A stretch of DNA of 64,000 nt, taken from contig NZ_JACKXD010000001.1 in the NCBI RefSeq assembly GCF_014212355.1, forward strand, positions 1 through 64,000. The letters run 5' to 3'. Positions 43,200-53,134 of the stretch are shown here, piece by piece (position 1 is the stretch's first letter; the number at the start of each line of letters is the position of its first letter). The position numbers and the translations under genes are program-made. The notes beneath the pieces were generated by a model. That model ran no database searches. It was not told where the DNA came from and worked only from the letters and a program-made list of their open reading frames with translations. The DNA comes from Halobellus ruber. Lineage in GTDB: Archaea > Halobacteriota > Halobacteria > Halobacteriales > Haloferacaceae.

Positions 43200-44881
43200 C
43201 CCTCGGCGGCGACCGGCGAGACGTCGAACCGCTTCTCGAACCGCTGGACCGCCTCGTCGGAGCCGACGAGGACGATCCGCTCCTCGCCGGTGAACCGCCG
43301 TTGGGGGTCGATCGAACTGGTGAGCCCCGAGTCGTCCTCGACGGCGATGACGCGACAGCCAGTCTGCTCATAGATGCCCGACTCGGCGAGCGTCGATCCG
43401 GCAAACGGCGTCGTGGGAACCCGGAGCAGCCGGATCTGGCTCGCCGGCGCGAGGACGTCCTCGCCGCGGAGCTCCCGGGCGACCATCCGGGCGCTCACCC
43501 GCGGCACCGACAGCACGTAGTCCGCGCCGGCGCTCAGCGCCTTCCGGGTCGCGCCGGCGTCGCTCACCCGCGTGAGGATCTCGATGTCGGGGTTCAGCGA
43601 CCGCGCCAACACGGTCGTCAGCAGCGAGGCGGAATCGTTCGGCAGTCCGACGACGATCGCGTCGGCGGTCCCGATCCCCGCCTCTCTCAGGATCCCTTCG
43701 GACCCGGCGTCGCCGACGATGTCGACCCCATCGCGGTCGTCGATATCGATCGTTACGACGTCGAGTCGCTCCTCGGAGACGACCTCGTGGGCAGCCTGTC
43801 CGACCTCTCCCTGCCCGGCGATGATGATGCGGTCGTGGTTCCGGAGCGTCCGCGCCGGCCGCACGAAGTCGCTGAACGCTTCCAGCGCCTCGTGGGCCCC
43901 CGTGAGCGGCAGCACCGTGTTCGAGCGGATGACCGCGTTCGGGTCGGGCGGGAGCTGGAGCTCCCCGTCGATCCACGCCCCGATGATGTTCGCGCCGGTC
44001 TCCTCGCGGATCTTCGAGTCACGGATCCGCGTGCCGATCAGGCGGTTCCCCGGCTGGATCGGAACCTCCATCACCTCGATCTCGTCGCCGAGTTCGATCG
44101 TGTCCGTCAGGTCGGATCTGATCGAGGAGATCGCCTTTTCGGCGAGCCGGTGCCCCAACACTCCGTGTGGGGAGAGCACGGAGTCCGCGCCGGTCTCCAC
44201 CAGGATCCCCCGCATATCGCTGTCGTCGGTGAGTGTGATGATGTCGACCTCCTCGTCGATCGATCGGACGGTCAGGATGGTGTTGACGTTCGCGTCTCCC
44301 GCGTCCGTAATGACCGCACGCGCCGTGTCGATGCTGGCCCGCTCGAACGCCGACGCCTCCTGGGGGGACCCGTGGATGACGGAGTAGCCCTCGTCGGAGA
44401 GTTCCTTGGCGTTCTCCTCGGAGGAGGAGATCAGGACGTACTCGATGCCGAGTTCGGTGAGCTCCTCCAGGAGGACGGCGGAGTCGCGCCGGTACTCGCA
44501 GATGATGACGTGATCGGACTTCGGGGTGAGCCGGTTGTCGAGGTCCACCTCGGCGCCGGTGAAAAGCGGGATGATGATCAGCCGGAGCGTGAAGAAGCCG
44601 AGCGCGATGCCGGAGATCTGGGTGCCGGCGACGAACAGGAACGTCACCGGGTGGCTCCAGACGTCGGAGTCCTGGCCGTACCCCGTCGTGGTCATCGTCT
44701 GGACGATGAACTCGAACGACGCGAACATCGACTGGTCGGCTCCCTCCAACTCCGCCATCAGAACGTTGTACGTGACGGTGTACGCGAATATCAACACGAG
44801 CAGCCCGGAGAGGTAGTAGACCACGAGACGGTCTCGTCGGGAGAGTTCGATGTCGGAGATCCGGTCGGGGAGATAGACCAT
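43196..44881 (-). CDS. K+ channel with two RCK (TrkA-type) regulatory domains
   Basis: 561 residues. A first membrane helix (about 20-40) is followed by a pore loop with the filter TTGYG at residues 65-69 and a second helix (about 80-105). After these come two cytosolic RCK units: HVIICEYRRDSAVLLEEL opens the first, RIIIAGQGEVGQAAHEVV the second. TrkA-C domains sit after each (EVMEVPIQPGNRLIG, IRLLRVPTTPFAGSTL). It would gate K+ flux in response to nucleotides or ions, important for a salt-in organism. An AT-rich promoter stretch (TATTTTTAAATCG) lies upstream near 44910. Its 3' end abuts a UspA fragment. Confidence 0.88.
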   Translation of the reverse strand: MVYLPDRISDIELSRRDRLVVYYLSGLLVLIFAYTVTYNVLMAELEGADQSMFASFEFIVQTMTTTGYGQDSDVWSHPVTFLFVAGTQISGIALGFFTLRLIIIPLFTGAEVDLDNRLTPKSDHVIICEYRRDSAVLLEELTELGIEYVLISSSEENAKELSDEGYSVIHGSPQEASAFERASIDTARAVITDAGDANVNTILTVRSIDEEVDIITLTDDSDMRGILVETGADSVLSPHGVLGHRLAEKAISSIRSDLTDTIELGDEIEVMEVPIQPGNRLIGTRIRDSKIREETGANIIGAWIDGELQLPPDPNAVIRSNTVLPLTGAHEALEAFSDFVRPARTLRNHDRIIIAGQGEVGQAAHEVVSEERLDVVTIDIDDRDGVDIVGDAGSEGILREAGIGTADAIVVGLPNDSASLLTTVLARSLNPDIEILTRVSDAGATRKALSAGADYVLSVPRVSARMVARELRGEDVLAPASQIRLLRVPTTPFAGSTLAESGIYEQTGCRVIAVEDDSGLTSSIDPQRRFTGEERIVLVGSDEAVQRFEKRFDVSPVAAEG

Positions 44882-45018
44882 TGTGAACTACTCCCAGTTA
44901 CCGACGACGATTTAAAAATAGTTTCTCGTGGGTTGTCGACGCACGGTGCTCGGCGATCGGAGACCACACGCACGTCGGGCCTCCGACTTTATTACTCGCC
45001 TGTCCGAACCGGCGTCCG

Positions 45019-45975
45019 ATGCGCGCAGTCAGATTCCACGAGCACGGCGGTCCCGAGGTACTGCAGGTCGACGAGGTCGAACAGCCGACACCCGGCTACG
45101 GCGAGGTCGTGGTCAACGTGAAAGCCGCGGGCGTCAACCCCGTCGACACCTACTTCCGGGAGGGTGCCTACCCCGTCCCGCACCTGCCGTTCGTCGGCGG
45201 CGGCGACCTCGCGGGCGTCGTCGCCGCCATCGGCGACGGCGTCGAGGAGTTCCTGGTCGGCGACCGCGTTCTCGGCACCGGGCTCGGCAACGGACGGCCG
45301 GGCACATACGCCGAGGCCGCCGTCGCGCCCGCCGACGCCCTCGCACACCTCCCCGAGTCGGTCCCCTTCGAGGCCGGCGCGGCGCTCGGCACCGTCGGCG
45401 GCACCGCCTGGCAGGCCTTGGTCCACCACGCCGACGTCGACCCCGCCGAGAACGTCCTGGTCCACGGCGGCGCCGGCGGCGTGGGCCACGTTGCGATCCA
45501 GCTCGCGGAGACGATGGGCGCCCACGCCTACGCCACGGCTTCGCCGGACGACGCCGACGCGCTCGCGGAGCTCGGCGCCGAGCGGACCTTCGATTACGCC
45601 CGCGAGGACCTCGCGGACGCGATCGTGGAGACTGCCCCGCCGGACGTCGTCGTCGACCTGCACATGGATCAGTACCTCCAGTTGAATGCCGACGTCGTGA
45701 ACACCGGCGCACGCGTGATCGGCATCGGCAACGACACCGCCGAGGGCGGATTCGACGACATCGGCGTCACGAAGGGCAAGGAGGTACAGTACCAGTTTAT
45801 GTCGCTGTTCAACGCCGCCGACCTCGGGGCGGTGCTCGCGGGGGTCGCGGACCTCGCCGCCCGCGGCGAAGTCGAACCGGTGATCCACGGGACCTACGGC
45901 CTCGACGAGGCCGCCGAGGCTCAACGCGCCGTGATGGAGGACAGCTTCCTCGGGAAGCTGGTGCTGACGCCGTAG
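45019..45975 (+). CDS. NADPH:quinone reductase (zinc-free MDR family)
   Basis: 318 residues of the medium-chain dehydrogenase/reductase family. Opening MRAVRFHEHGGPEVLQVDEV is typical for quinone oxidoreductases. The cofactor loop is VHGGAGGVGHVAIQLAETMG and the Cys/His zinc ligands of alcohol dehydrogenases are absent. It likely reduces quinones or enones with NADPH, as part of detoxification. It is divergent from the K+ channel gene with 137 bases between; a TATA-like CTTTATTAC sits about 30 bases before the ATG, consistent with a nearly leaderless transcript. Confidence 0.87.
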   Translation: MRAVRFHEHGGPEVLQVDEVEQPTPGYGEVVVNVKAAGVNPVDTYFREGAYPVPHLPFVGGGDLAGVVAAIGDGVEEFLVGDRVLGTGLGNGRPGTYAEAAVAPADALAHLPESVPFEAGAALGTVGGTAWQALVHHADVDPAENVLVHGGAGGVGHVAIQLAETMGAHAYATASPDDADALAELGAERTFDYAREDLADAIVETAPPDVVVDLHMDQYLQLNADVVNTGARVIGIGNDTAEGGFDDIGVTKGKEVQYQFMSLFNAADLGAVLAGVADLAARGEVEPVIHGTYGLDEAAEAQRAVMEDSFLGKLVLTP

Positions 45976-46300
45976 TGGCGTCGGGCGACCCGAATCCGGG
46001 GGCGACGTCGACCCTCCGTGAGACGTGGACTGCTGCGCCACGTGGACACCTGTTCCGACCAGTCCGCCTGCCGGTGTCTCGTACGGAGTACTGTAACGAA
46101 TTACCGGTCATCGGCGATCCCTGTGAGCGATGACCGGTAACTGACTACAATAATCCGTATCAGACGGCGCTGGGACCGATCGACCCTGGCGGCGAGTGGA
46201 CGAACCCCGCCGGGATAGCCACTTCACGTCCGCTGTTCGCGGTACAGTCGGCGACGATCGCTTCCCTTATCAACCGATTATCGTGTAGCCGAGTCCGGAT
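45976..46300. other. Intergenic region, no gene seen
   Basis: 325 bases between the quinone reductase and the NSS transporter. It has GC-rich and mixed-composition parts, with a partial inverted repeat around TTACCGGTCATC and GATGACCGGTAA (46103-46140) that could end the upstream transcript. Otherwise nothing was found. Confidence 0.45.
46103..46140 (+). terminator. Inverted repeat after quinone reductase
   Basis: TTACCGGTCATCG (46103-46115) and CGATGACCGGTAA (46128-46140) form a 13-bp perfect stem around a loop of about 12 bases. It could be a transcript end or a processing or binding site; a T-rich tail is not evident, so the terminator role is uncertain. Confidence 0.45.
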
Positions 46301-47668
46301 ATGGGCCAACGAGAGACGTGGGCGACGCGCGCGGGGTTCGTTCTCGCGGCGGTCGGTTCGGCGGTGGGGTTGGGGAACATCTGGCAGTTCCCGTTCAAGA
46401 CGTCGGAGTACGGCGGGGCGACGTTTCTCGTCGTCTACCTCGTCGCCGCCCTGGGCATCGGCCTTCCGACGATACTCGCCGAGTTCGTCATCGGCCGGAA
46501 GAGCAACCTGAACGCAATCAGCGCCTTCGAGCGGCTTGGGCACCGGAACTGGAAGTGGGTCGGCGTCCTCGGCGTCGCGATCGGCTTCTGGATCCTCTCG
46601 TACTACAGCGTCGTGGGCGGGTGGGTCCTCCGCTACATCGGCGGGAGCCTCACCGGCGCGTACTTCGCCGACCCGGCGAGCTACTTCGGTTCGGTCTCCG
46701 CTGGCCTCGACGCGCTGGCGCTCCACGCGCTGTTTATGTTCCTCGTCGTCGCGATCGTCGCCGGCGGTATCGAGGACGGCATCGAGCGCGCGACGAAGCT
46801 GATGGTCCCGAGCATCGTCGTCATCCTCGGGGCGCTCGCGGTTTGGGTGTTTACGCTCGCCGGCGCCGGACCCGGCTACGGCTACTTCCTGTCGCCGGAC
46901 CTCTCGACGCTCAGCCTCGCGGTCGCCTTCGACCCGCTTCCATCGTTCAGCGGTCCCCTCACGGCAGTCATCCCCTTCGCGGTCAGTCAGGCGTTCTTCT
47001 CGCTGTCGCTCGGGATGGGTGCGATGATCACCTACGCGTCCTACGTCGGTGAGGAGCAGAGCCTCTTCGGTGACGGTCTCACGGTCGTCGTGTTCAACAG
47101 CGCCGTCGGGATACTCGCCGGGCTGGTCGTGATCCCGCTGCTCTTCGTCCAGGGGATCGAACCCGGCAGCGGTGGTGCGGGCGCGCTGTTAATCAGCCTC
47201 GCGACGGCGTTCGCGGAACTCCCTGCCGGACGCCTCGTCGGGGTCGTCTTCTTCGCCGTCGTCCTCATCGCGGCGCTGTCGTCGGCCATCAGTCTGCTCG
47301 AAGTCGTCACCGCCTACGTCGTCGACACCTACGGCGCCCACCGGCCGCGGGTCGCCGCCGCACTCGGCGGGCTGATCTTCCTGCTCGGCATCCCCTCGGC
47401 GTGGGACACCGCGTGGCTCACGTGGTTCGACACGCTGGCGTACCAGCTGCTTCTCCCGCTTTCGGTGCTCGGAGTCCTCCTCTTTGCGGGCTGGGTGTAC
47501 GGACGCCCCGCGGTCGAGGAACTCCTCTCGGGGTCGTCGCTCGGCGTCGGCGTCGGCGTTGCGTGGCTCTGGCTCGCTCGAACGGTCGTGATCCTCGCCG
47601 TTCTCCTCACGCTGTGGCTCGGTCTCCAGACGCTGTTGCTCGACGGCGCGATCGCGCCGCCGCTGTAG
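46301..47668 (+). CDS. Sodium-dependent transporter (NSS/SNF family)
   Basis: 455 residues with about 12 membrane helices. MGQRETWATRAGFVLAAVGS leads into [19 protein letters not shown], the helix-1 unwound region that binds substrate and Na+ in LeuT-like transporters. SQAFFSLSLGMGAMITYASY (helix 6) is also conserved. It imports an amino acid or related solute with Na+. A paralogue lies 522 bases downstream on the same strand with a dispersed repeat between, so the two may be an old tandem duplication. Confidence 0.9.
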   Translation: MGQRETWATRAGFVLAAVGSAVGLGNIWQFPFKTSEYGGATFLVVYLVAALGIGLPTILAEFVIGRKSNLNAISAFERLGHRNWKWVGVLGVAIGFWILSYYSVVGGWVLRYIGGSLTGAYFADPASYFGSVSAGLDALALHALFMFLVVAIVAGGIEDGIERATKLMVPSIVVILGALAVWVFTLAGAGPGYGYFLSPDLSTLSLAVAFDPLPSFSGPLTAVIPFAVSQAFFSLSLGMGAMITYASYVGEEQSLFGDGLTVVVFNSAVGILAGLVVIPLLFVQGIEPGSGGAGALLISLATAFAELPAGRLVGVVFFAVVLIAALSSAISLLEVVTAYVVDTYGAHRPRVAAALGGLIFLLGIPSAWDTAWLTWFDTLAYQLLLPLSVLGVLLFAGWVYGRPAVEELLSGSSLGVGVGVAWLWLARTVVILAVLLTLWLGLQTLLLDGAIAPPL

Positions 47669-48190
47669 CTCGTGGCACGCCTTGTCGCCGGTACTGGTTG
47701 GCGTGAACCCGCTGGAAACGGTTATGATACTGGTGGCTATGACTACGTGGAGGTTTTCGACACCCCGGGGTGTCGAAATCCGTCACGGGACTATCGCCGA
47801 CAGTATGAGAACACCTCCGAAGCCCCCGCGTTCCCGATTCGGGGCCCCGCTCCGGTCCTCGTCGTTCGCTGTGCTCACTCCCGCGGTCTCCGCTCACGGG
47901 CGCTTTCAGCGTTCGCACGGGCCGAGGCGACGAAGCCGCCTCGCGGCTTCCCTCGGCGTCCTTCGTCGAGAGCGCGGGCCGTTCCAGTCCCGCCCGATAC
48001 CGGCCTTCCAGCCAGCCAACGTCTACGAGAGTAGTGCCCTCTCGCCCCGGCGAACGCGGAGGCGCTCGCCCCTCACGACCGACCACCTCGCCGGCGATTC
48101 ACCGATCCGTCAGCAACCACAGTCGTGTCCGTTCTCCGGGAGATGAGCGGTCCGAAAGCCACTTACTCGGGTACGGGCGACTGGGACGAA
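47669..48190. other. Intergenic region between NSS genes, holds dispersed repeat
   Basis: 522 bases with no gene of convincing character. The left part has a small hairpin (TCGACACC-CCGG-GGTGTCGA, 47758-47777). The middle holds a copy of the dispersed repeat (47814-47997). Confidence 0.6.
47814..47997 (+). repeat. Dispersed intergenic repeat, copy A
   Basis: Shares GAAGCCCCCGCG, GATTCGGGG, GCGGTCCTCG-like (here CCGGTCCTCGTCGTTCGCT) and CGTCGAGAGCGCGG with TTCCAGTCCCG at the end, also found at 52963-53089 (reverse) and 63137-63257. This copy is longer, with about 60 extra bases in its middle. It codes for nothing. It looks like a non-autonomous or structured intergenic repeat family of Halorubrum-like genomes. 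Confidence 0.7.
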
Positions 48191-49624
48191 ATGGCACGTG
48201 AGACCTGGGCGACGCGGGTGGGGTTCATCCTCGCGGCCGCGGGCTCTGCGGTCGGCCTCGGGAACATCTGGCGGTTCCCGTGGGTGACGGCGGACAACGG
48301 CGGCAGCGCGTTTCTCGCGGTGTACCTCGGGATCGTACTGCTGGTCGGCGTCCCCGGGCTCCTCGCGGAGTTCGTGGTCGGACGCCGCGGAAAGAAGAGC
48401 CCGGTCGGCGCGCTGCGTGACCTTTCGGGGTCGCGGGGCTGGGGACTGTGGGGCGTGTTCTACGTGATCACGGCGATCGCGCTGCTTTCCTTCTACAGCG
48501 TCGTCGGCGGCTGGATCCTCCGCTACTTCGGCGAGAGCGCCTCGGGGCTCGTGGGCGCGCCGCCGGCGTACTTCGCCGCCCCGGGGCAGTACTTCGGCGG
48601 CGTCGCGGCCGGCCCCGACGCCTTCGGCTTTCACCTGCTCTTTCTCGCGCTGACGGCGCTTGTCGTCCTCGGCGGCGTCCGCCGCGGGATCGAACTGGGC
48701 ACGAAGGTGATGATGCCGGCCGTGCTCGTGCTCCTGGTCGGACTCGCCGTCTGGGCCGGCGCACGCCCCGGCGCGGCCGCGGCATACGCGTTCTACCTCG
48801 CGTTCGACGTCGCGACGGTCCGGGCGAACTTCTTCGACGTGCTCGGGCCGGCCGCCGGCCAGGCGCTCTTCACGCTCTCGCTCGGCGCGGGGACGATGAT
48901 CACCTACGCCTCCTACATCGACGAGGACCGCTCGCTGCCCTTCGACGCGACGGTGATCGCGGCCCTCAACACGCTCGTCGGCGTCCTCGCGGGGCTCGTG
49001 GTGTTCCCGCTTTTGTTCTCGCTCGGCGTCGATCCGGCGCAGACGTCTCCCGGTCCCGGGGCGCTGTTCGTCGGACTCGCGGGCGCGTTCGCACAACTCC
49101 CCGGCGGCGTCGTGATCGCGACGGCGTTCTTCGGCGTCGTCGTGCTCGCGGCGCTGTCCTCGTCGATCAGTATGCTCGAGATCCCGGTGTCCTTTCTCGT
49201 CGACGAGTACGGCCTCGGCCGTCGGCGCGCCGTGGCGCTGGTCGCCGCCGGGGTCGTCGCCACTGGCGGGCTCTGCGCGTTCAACCCCACCATCGCGGGC
49301 ACGGCGGTCTTCGGTTTCGTTGCCGGGCCGCTCGTGGACACGCTGCTCACGGTGGGGCTCATCGCCGTATTGCTCTTCGTCGGGTGGGTGATGGGCCGGG
49401 ACGCACTCGCGGAACTCCGTTCCGGCGCCGGCGGCCCGAGCGCGGCGGTCGCCACGCCGTGGCTCCTCGCGGTCGGCGCCGTCCTCCCGGTCTTTCTCGT
49501 CTTCACGCTGCTCACGACGGTCGGCGTCGACGCCGGTCTCGGCTTCTGGCCGACGGTTCTCGTCGCCGTCGTCGTCGGCGCGGCGGCCGTCGCGGGACTC
49601 AGGACCGAGCGGGCGTTGCTCTGA
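48191..49624 (+). CDS. Sodium-dependent transporter (NSS/SNF family)
   Basis: 477 residues from ATG 48191 ([20 protein letters not shown]); the frame opens further upstream, but the paralogue starts at this position. [19 protein letters not shown] in helix 1 and [20 protein letters not shown] in helix 6 mark an NSS transporter with about 12 helices. It is similar to the upstream copy but with an Arg at the QFPF position, closer to bacterial amino-acid types. Substrate unknown. Confidence 0.9.
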   Translation: MARETWATRVGFILAAAGSAVGLGNIWRFPWVTADNGGSAFLAVYLGIVLLVGVPGLLAEFVVGRRGKKSPVGALRDLSGSRGWGLWGVFYVITAIALLSFYSVVGGWILRYFGESASGLVGAPPAYFAAPGQYFGGVAAGPDAFGFHLLFLALTALVVLGGVRRGIELGTKVMMPAVLVLLVGLAVWAGARPGAAAAYAFYLAFDVATVRANFFDVLGPAAGQALFTLSLGAGTMITYASYIDEDRSLPFDATVIAALNTLVGVLAGLVVFPLLFSLGVDPAQTSPGPGALFVGLAGAFAQLPGGVVIATAFFGVVVLAALSSSISMLEIPVSFLVDEYGLGRRRAVALVAAGVVATGGLCAFNPTIAGTAVFGFVAGPLVDTLLTVGLIAVLLFVGWVMGRDALAELRSGAGGPSAAVATPWLLAVGAVLPVFLVFTLLTTVGVDAGLGFWPTVLVAVVVGAAAVAGLRTERALL

Positions 49625-49625
49625 T

Positions 49626-49647
49626 TCCCGCGTCTTCAGCCGCGGGA
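49626..49647 (+). terminator. Short hairpin just after NSS stop codon
   Basis: TCCCGCG-TCTTCAGC-CGCGGGA, a perfect 7-bp stem starting two bases after the TGA. No T-tract follows, so the function (transcript end or mRNA protection) is uncertain. Confidence 0.35.
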
Positions 49648-49793
49648 GGAGGTCAACCGAGGCGGCACGCTCCTCGACCGGTACCTGCCGACGCGACGAG
49701 TATCGACGTTCGACGAACCCGGGGTTGTCGGATTGCGGAAACCCTTTTGCCCCCCGTCGGCACGTCCACGACAATGATCGGAGGTGGTCCGAC

Positions 49794-51344
49794 GTGACGA
49801 TGGAGGACCGGATCGAGGAACTGCGGGAAAAGCGCGAGCGAGCGCTCAAAGGCGGCGGGCAGGACCGCATCGACGCCCAACACGACAAGGGGAAGATGAC
49901 CGCCCGCGAGCGCATCGACTACTTCCTCGACGACGGGACGTTCTACGAGTTCGATCAGCTCCGGACCCACCGCAACCACAACTTCGGGATGGAGGAGAAA
50001 CAGCTCCCGGGCGACGGCGTCATCACCGGTTACGGCGAGGTCGACGGCCGGAAGACGTTCGTGTTCGCCCACGACTTCACCGTCTTCGGCGGCTCCCTCG
50101 GCGAGGTCTTCGCCGAGAAGATCGCGAAAGTGATGGACACTGCGGTGGAGGTCGGCGCGCCGATCGTCGGGCTCAACGACTCCGCGGGCGCCCGGATCCA
50201 GGAGGGCGTCCAGTCGCTCGGCGGGTTCGGCGAGATCTTCCGGCGCAACACCGAGGCGTCGGGCGTGGTCCCCCAGATCTCGGCGATCATGGGGCCGTGT
50301 GCGGGCGGTGCGGTCTACTCGCCCGCGCTCACCGATTTCACGTTTATGGTGAAAGACTCCAGCCACATGTTCATCACCGGGCCCGACGTCATCGAGACCG
50401 TCACCGGCGAGGAGGTCACCTTCGAGGAACTCGGCGGCGCGGTCACCCACGCTTCGACCTCCGGCGTCGCGCAGTTCGCCTGCGACTCCGAGGAGGCGGC
50501 CTTAGACGACATCCGGCGGCTGCTGTCGTACCTCCCGCCGAACAACGTCGAGGACCCCCCGCGCGTCGAGCCGTGGGACGACCCCGAGCGCGCCGACGAG
50601 TCGCTGAACACGGTCGTCCCCGAACAGCCGCGGAAGCCGTACGATATGCGGGACGTCTTCGAGGGCGTCCTCGACGAGGGGTCGTTCTTCGAGGTTCACG
50701 AGGAGTTCGCCAAGAACGTGCTCGTGGGGTTCGCCCGGCTCGACGGCCACTCGGTCGGCGTCGTCGCCAACCAGCCCCGCGTCAACGCCGGCACCCTCGA
50801 CATCGAGGCCTCCGAGAAGGCCTCGCGGTTCGTCCGCGTCTGCGACGCGTTCAACGTCCCGATCGTCACCTTCGTCGACGTGCCCGGCTTCCTCCCCGGC
50901 ACCGACCAGGAACACGGCGGGATCATCCGCCACGGAGCGAAGCTGTTGTACGCCTACTCCGAGGCCACGGTGCCGCTTCTGACGGTGATCACGCGGAAGG
51001 CGTACGGCGGCGCCTACGACGTGATGGCCTCGAAGCACCTCGGCGCCGACGTCAACTACGCGTGGCCGACCGCCGAGATTGCAGTGATGGGGCCGAAGGG
51101 CGCGGTCAACATCCTCTACAGCGACGAACTCGCGGCCGCAGACGACCCCGAAGCTCGCCGGGAGGAGCTCATCGAGGAGTACCGCGAGGAGTTCGCGAAC
51201 CCCTACACCGCCGCCGACCGGGGGTTCGTCGACGCCGTGATCGAACCGCCGGAGACCCGCTCGCGGCTCGTCTCCGACCTGGAGATGCTCCGGTCGAAGC
51301 GGGAGTCCCTCCCGGAGAAGAAACACGGGAACCTCCCGATCTGA
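49794..51344 (+). CDS. pccB: Propionyl/acetyl-CoA carboxylase, carboxyltransferase subunit
   Basis: 516 residues. A GTG at 49794 follows GGAGGTG by seven bases and is preferred; an ATG two codons later is possible. The N half has [20 protein letters not shown] and [19 protein letters not shown], the CoA site. The C half has [28 protein letters not shown] and [13 protein letters not shown], the carboxybiotin site. It moves CO2 from biotin to propionyl- or acetyl-CoA. The small subunit gene follows after 4 bases. The biotin carboxylase/carrier subunit gene is not in the window. Confidence 0.93.
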   Translation: MTMEDRIEELREKRERALKGGGQDRIDAQHDKGKMTARERIDYFLDDGTFYEFDQLRTHRNHNFGMEEKQLPGDGVITGYGEVDGRKTFVFAHDFTVFGGSLGEVFAEKIAKVMDTAVEVGAPIVGLNDSAGARIQEGVQSLGGFGEIFRRNTEASGVVPQISAIMGPCAGGAVYSPALTDFTFMVKDSSHMFITGPDVIETVTGEEVTFEELGGAVTHASTSGVAQFACDSEEAALDDIRRLLSYLPPNNVEDPPRVEPWDDPERADESLNTVVPEQPRKPYDMRDVFEGVLDEGSFFEVHEEFAKNVLVGFARLDGHSVGVVANQPRVNAGTLDIEASEKASRFVRVCDAFNVPIVTFVDVPGFLPGTDQEHGGIIRHGAKLLYAYSEATVPLLTVITRKAYGGAYDVMASKHLGADVNYAWPTAEIAVMGPKGAVNILYSDELAAADDPEARREELIEEYREEFANPYTAADRGFVDAVIEPPETRSRLVSDLEMLRSKRESLPEKKHGNLPI

Positions 51345-51348
51345 CGCG

Positions 51349-51621
51349 ATGTCGGACCTCACCGACCGGCTGTCGCTGCCCGACGACGCCGACGACGAGG
51401 AGGCCGCAGCGATCGCGGCGGCGGTCGCGGCACACCTCCGGGACACCGAACGGGCCGCAGCGGCCGCAGCGGCCGCCCGGGAGTCGGAGCCGACGTGGGA
51501 CGGCGAGAGGTGGACCTTCGCGAGCCGCGTCGACGCCACGACCGGTCGGCGGCTCCGGCGGGTGCCCGACGGCGCCCCACCCGAGAAGTGGACGGCTGCG
51601 GGGCGCATAGAGCGGTTCTGA
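51349..51621 (+). CDS. pccX: Small (epsilon-like) subunit of acyl-CoA carboxylase
   Basis: 90 residues. The helix [20 protein letters not shown] resembles the epsilon-type subunit of actinobacterial carboxylases and the PccX protein needed for propionyl-CoA carboxylase in Haloferax mediterranei. The C-terminal half ([20 protein letters not shown]) is basic and beta-like. It starts 4 bases after pccB and is certainly co-transcribed. It probably bridges PccB and the biotin subunit. Confidence 0.85.
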   Translation: MSDLTDRLSLPDDADDEEAAAIAAAVAAHLRDTERAAAAAAAARESEPTWDGERWTFASRVDATTGRRLRRVPDGAPPEKWTAAGRIERF

Positions 51622-51710
51622 TCCCTCCGGGTTCGTCGCGATCCACCCGGTGACGGGTTCCACCGCCGCAACCCACACTTCGAGTAGCCCTTGTCCGGAG
51701 GGAGGACCGT

Positions 51711-52520
51711 TCAATCAGCGGATCGCCAGGCGGTAGCAGCCGCGCCGATCACCTCCAACGCGTCCCGGCTTCCGTCCGCTTTCCCTTTCTCGAAGTCGTC
51801 CGCGGTCTGTCCCATCTGGTTGGTCACGTGCGCGAAGCACACGACCGGCTGCTCCCGAACCGCTGCGAACGTATACAGCGCCGCCGCTTCCATCTCGACT
51901 GCGAGGACCTCTTCCGATCGTGCACGCTCGATCGCGGTCTCAGTTTCCCGAAACGGGGCGTCCGTCGTCCACGTCGATCCCGTATAAACGGGACGGGAGA
52001 CGGGTTCGCAGGCTTCCTCGACTGAAGCGCCGAGTTCGTCGTCGAGCGTCGCATAGCGACCCGTAGGCCGATAGTGATGACTCGTTCCCTCGTCGCGGAG
52101 CGCACGTTCGATGAGGACGAAGTACGGCGGGTCGTCCTTCGGCACGATCTGCCCGGCAGAGGTCACACTGATGAGGAACCGACAACCGGCAGCGAACAGC
52201 TGTTCCGCAAGTAGCACAGCAAACGATGCCCCCACAGCGTCCCCGACGATTCCGAACTCCTCGCTACCCCGCTCGAACCGATAGATATCCGTGTGATACC
52301 CCGGCCAGGCTTCGTCCTTCCGTGCCTCCCCGGTGGCCCGTAGCTGGCGGACGATGTCCCCGTCCGGATCGAGAATACAGATCTCCGGAACCGAACGGTC
52401 CGGGAGGTCCTTCTGCCGACGGGCGTTGTCCAGCAGCGCTTCCGGTGTGAACACGGACGGTTCGTCGAACTCTTTCACGCCGAAAAGCGGAGACGAGTTC
52501 CGGTCGGACGGGTCGGTCAC
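51711..52520 (-). CDS. Nucleoside phosphorylase (PNP/UDP family)
   Basis: 269 residues from a GTG at 52520 (TDPSDRNSSPLFGVKEFDEP). FEIVGDAVG-like GIVGDAVGASFAVLLAEQLF and LISVTSAGQI form the phosphate/ribose site. AVEMEAAALYTFAAVREQPV is the family's nucleoside-binding Met-Glu motif. It would split nucleosides with phosphate for base salvage. It is somewhat longer than hexameric PNPs. Upstream open sequence to 52619 looks non-coding. It is convergent with pccX, with 89 bases between ends. Confidence 0.8.
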   Translation of the reverse strand: MTDPSDRNSSPLFGVKEFDEPSVFTPEALLDNARRQKDLPDRSVPEICILDPDGDIVRQLRATGEARKDEAWPGYHTDIYRFERGSEEFGIVGDAVGASFAVLLAEQLFAAGCRFLISVTSAGQIVPKDDPPYFVLIERALRDEGTSHHYRPTGRYATLDDELGASVEEACEPVSRPVYTGSTWTTDAPFRETETAIERARSEEVLAVEMEAAALYTFAAVREQPVVCFAHVTNQMGQTADDFEKGKADGSRDALEVIGAAATAWRSAD

Positions 52521-52678
52521 GTCATTTATGTTGACGCAACCCTGGCAAGGATGTTGTGGTCGTCGGGACGGGACCCGGTTCTCGGGCTCGTGGCCGTATG
52601 GGGAAAAGGCATTGCTCACAAACTCGGCCGCCGATACTGCTCCCGTTCACGGGGGCGTCGTCGACACCGAGACCCCGA

Positions 52679-52873
52679 CTACGCAGAAGACTCGCCGCCG
52701 CTGTTCTTCCGGGTGATGTAGCCCGCGATCCGGTTGCGGACCCCCTTCGACTCCACGTTCGTCAACGTCGCGACGCTCTCCTTGTTGGTCTCGAAGTCGG
52801 TGTTGAACGCCTCCGGATACTTCTCGAGGAGCAGCTTCCCGAGCTGCTTGACGTATTTGGGTTTGATCGCCAT
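52679..52873 (-). CDS. rps17e: 30S ribosomal protein S17e
   Basis: 64 residues from ATG 52873 (MAIKPKYVKQLGKLLLEKYP), then the family's FNTDFETNKESVATLTNVES and RNRIAGYITRK. It is a small-subunit protein of Archaea and Eukarya only. Length is normal for haloarchaea. Upstream, the sequence is a short intergenic region that contains a dispersed repeat. It runs in the same direction as the nucleoside phosphorylase gene, 158 bases apart. Confidence 0.95.
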   Translation of the reverse strand: MAIKPKYVKQLGKLLLEKYPEAFNTDFETNKESVATLTNVESKGVRNRIAGYITRKNSGGESSA

Positions 52874-52962
52874 ACCCGAACATCCGTCAGCGCGCACAAA
52901 AACGATTCGTTCCCGCGGCGAGGGCTACGTTCGGATGCGCGATGCTGATTGCTAATTTATCC

Positions 52963-53089
52963 TGGGCGGGAATGGAAGGGGCCGCGTTCTCGACGAAGAC
53001 GGGCGACGCAAGGACCGCAGGCGCGAACGTATGAGCGCCGAGGACCGCAGCGAGCCCATCGAGTCGAGAGCGCGGGGGCTTCCGAGGTA
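52963..53089 (-). repeat. Dispersed intergenic repeat, copy B (reverse orientation)
   Basis: Read on the minus strand: CCTCGGAAGCCCCCGCGCTC, then GCTCGCTGCGGTCCTCGGCG, and at the end GTCGAGAACGCGGCCCCTTC with CATTCCCGCC. It matches copies A and C along its length. It lies between rps17e and the Lrp gene. Confidence 0.75.
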
Positions 53090-53134
53090 GTCTCTCAGGT
53101 AATACCGAGCGATGAGCTTCTCACAACACACTAG

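Noticed and set aside
47814-47997. Small open frames over the dispersed repeat as genes
   Set aside because: The same DNA recurs in other gaps in both orientations without frame conservation, so it is a repeat and not coding.
48110-49915. 601-codon open frame opposite the second NSS transporter
   Set aside because: It mirrors a clear 12-helix transporter gene and gives a highly charged repetitive product, which is a codon-bias artefact of GC-rich haloarchaeal DNA.
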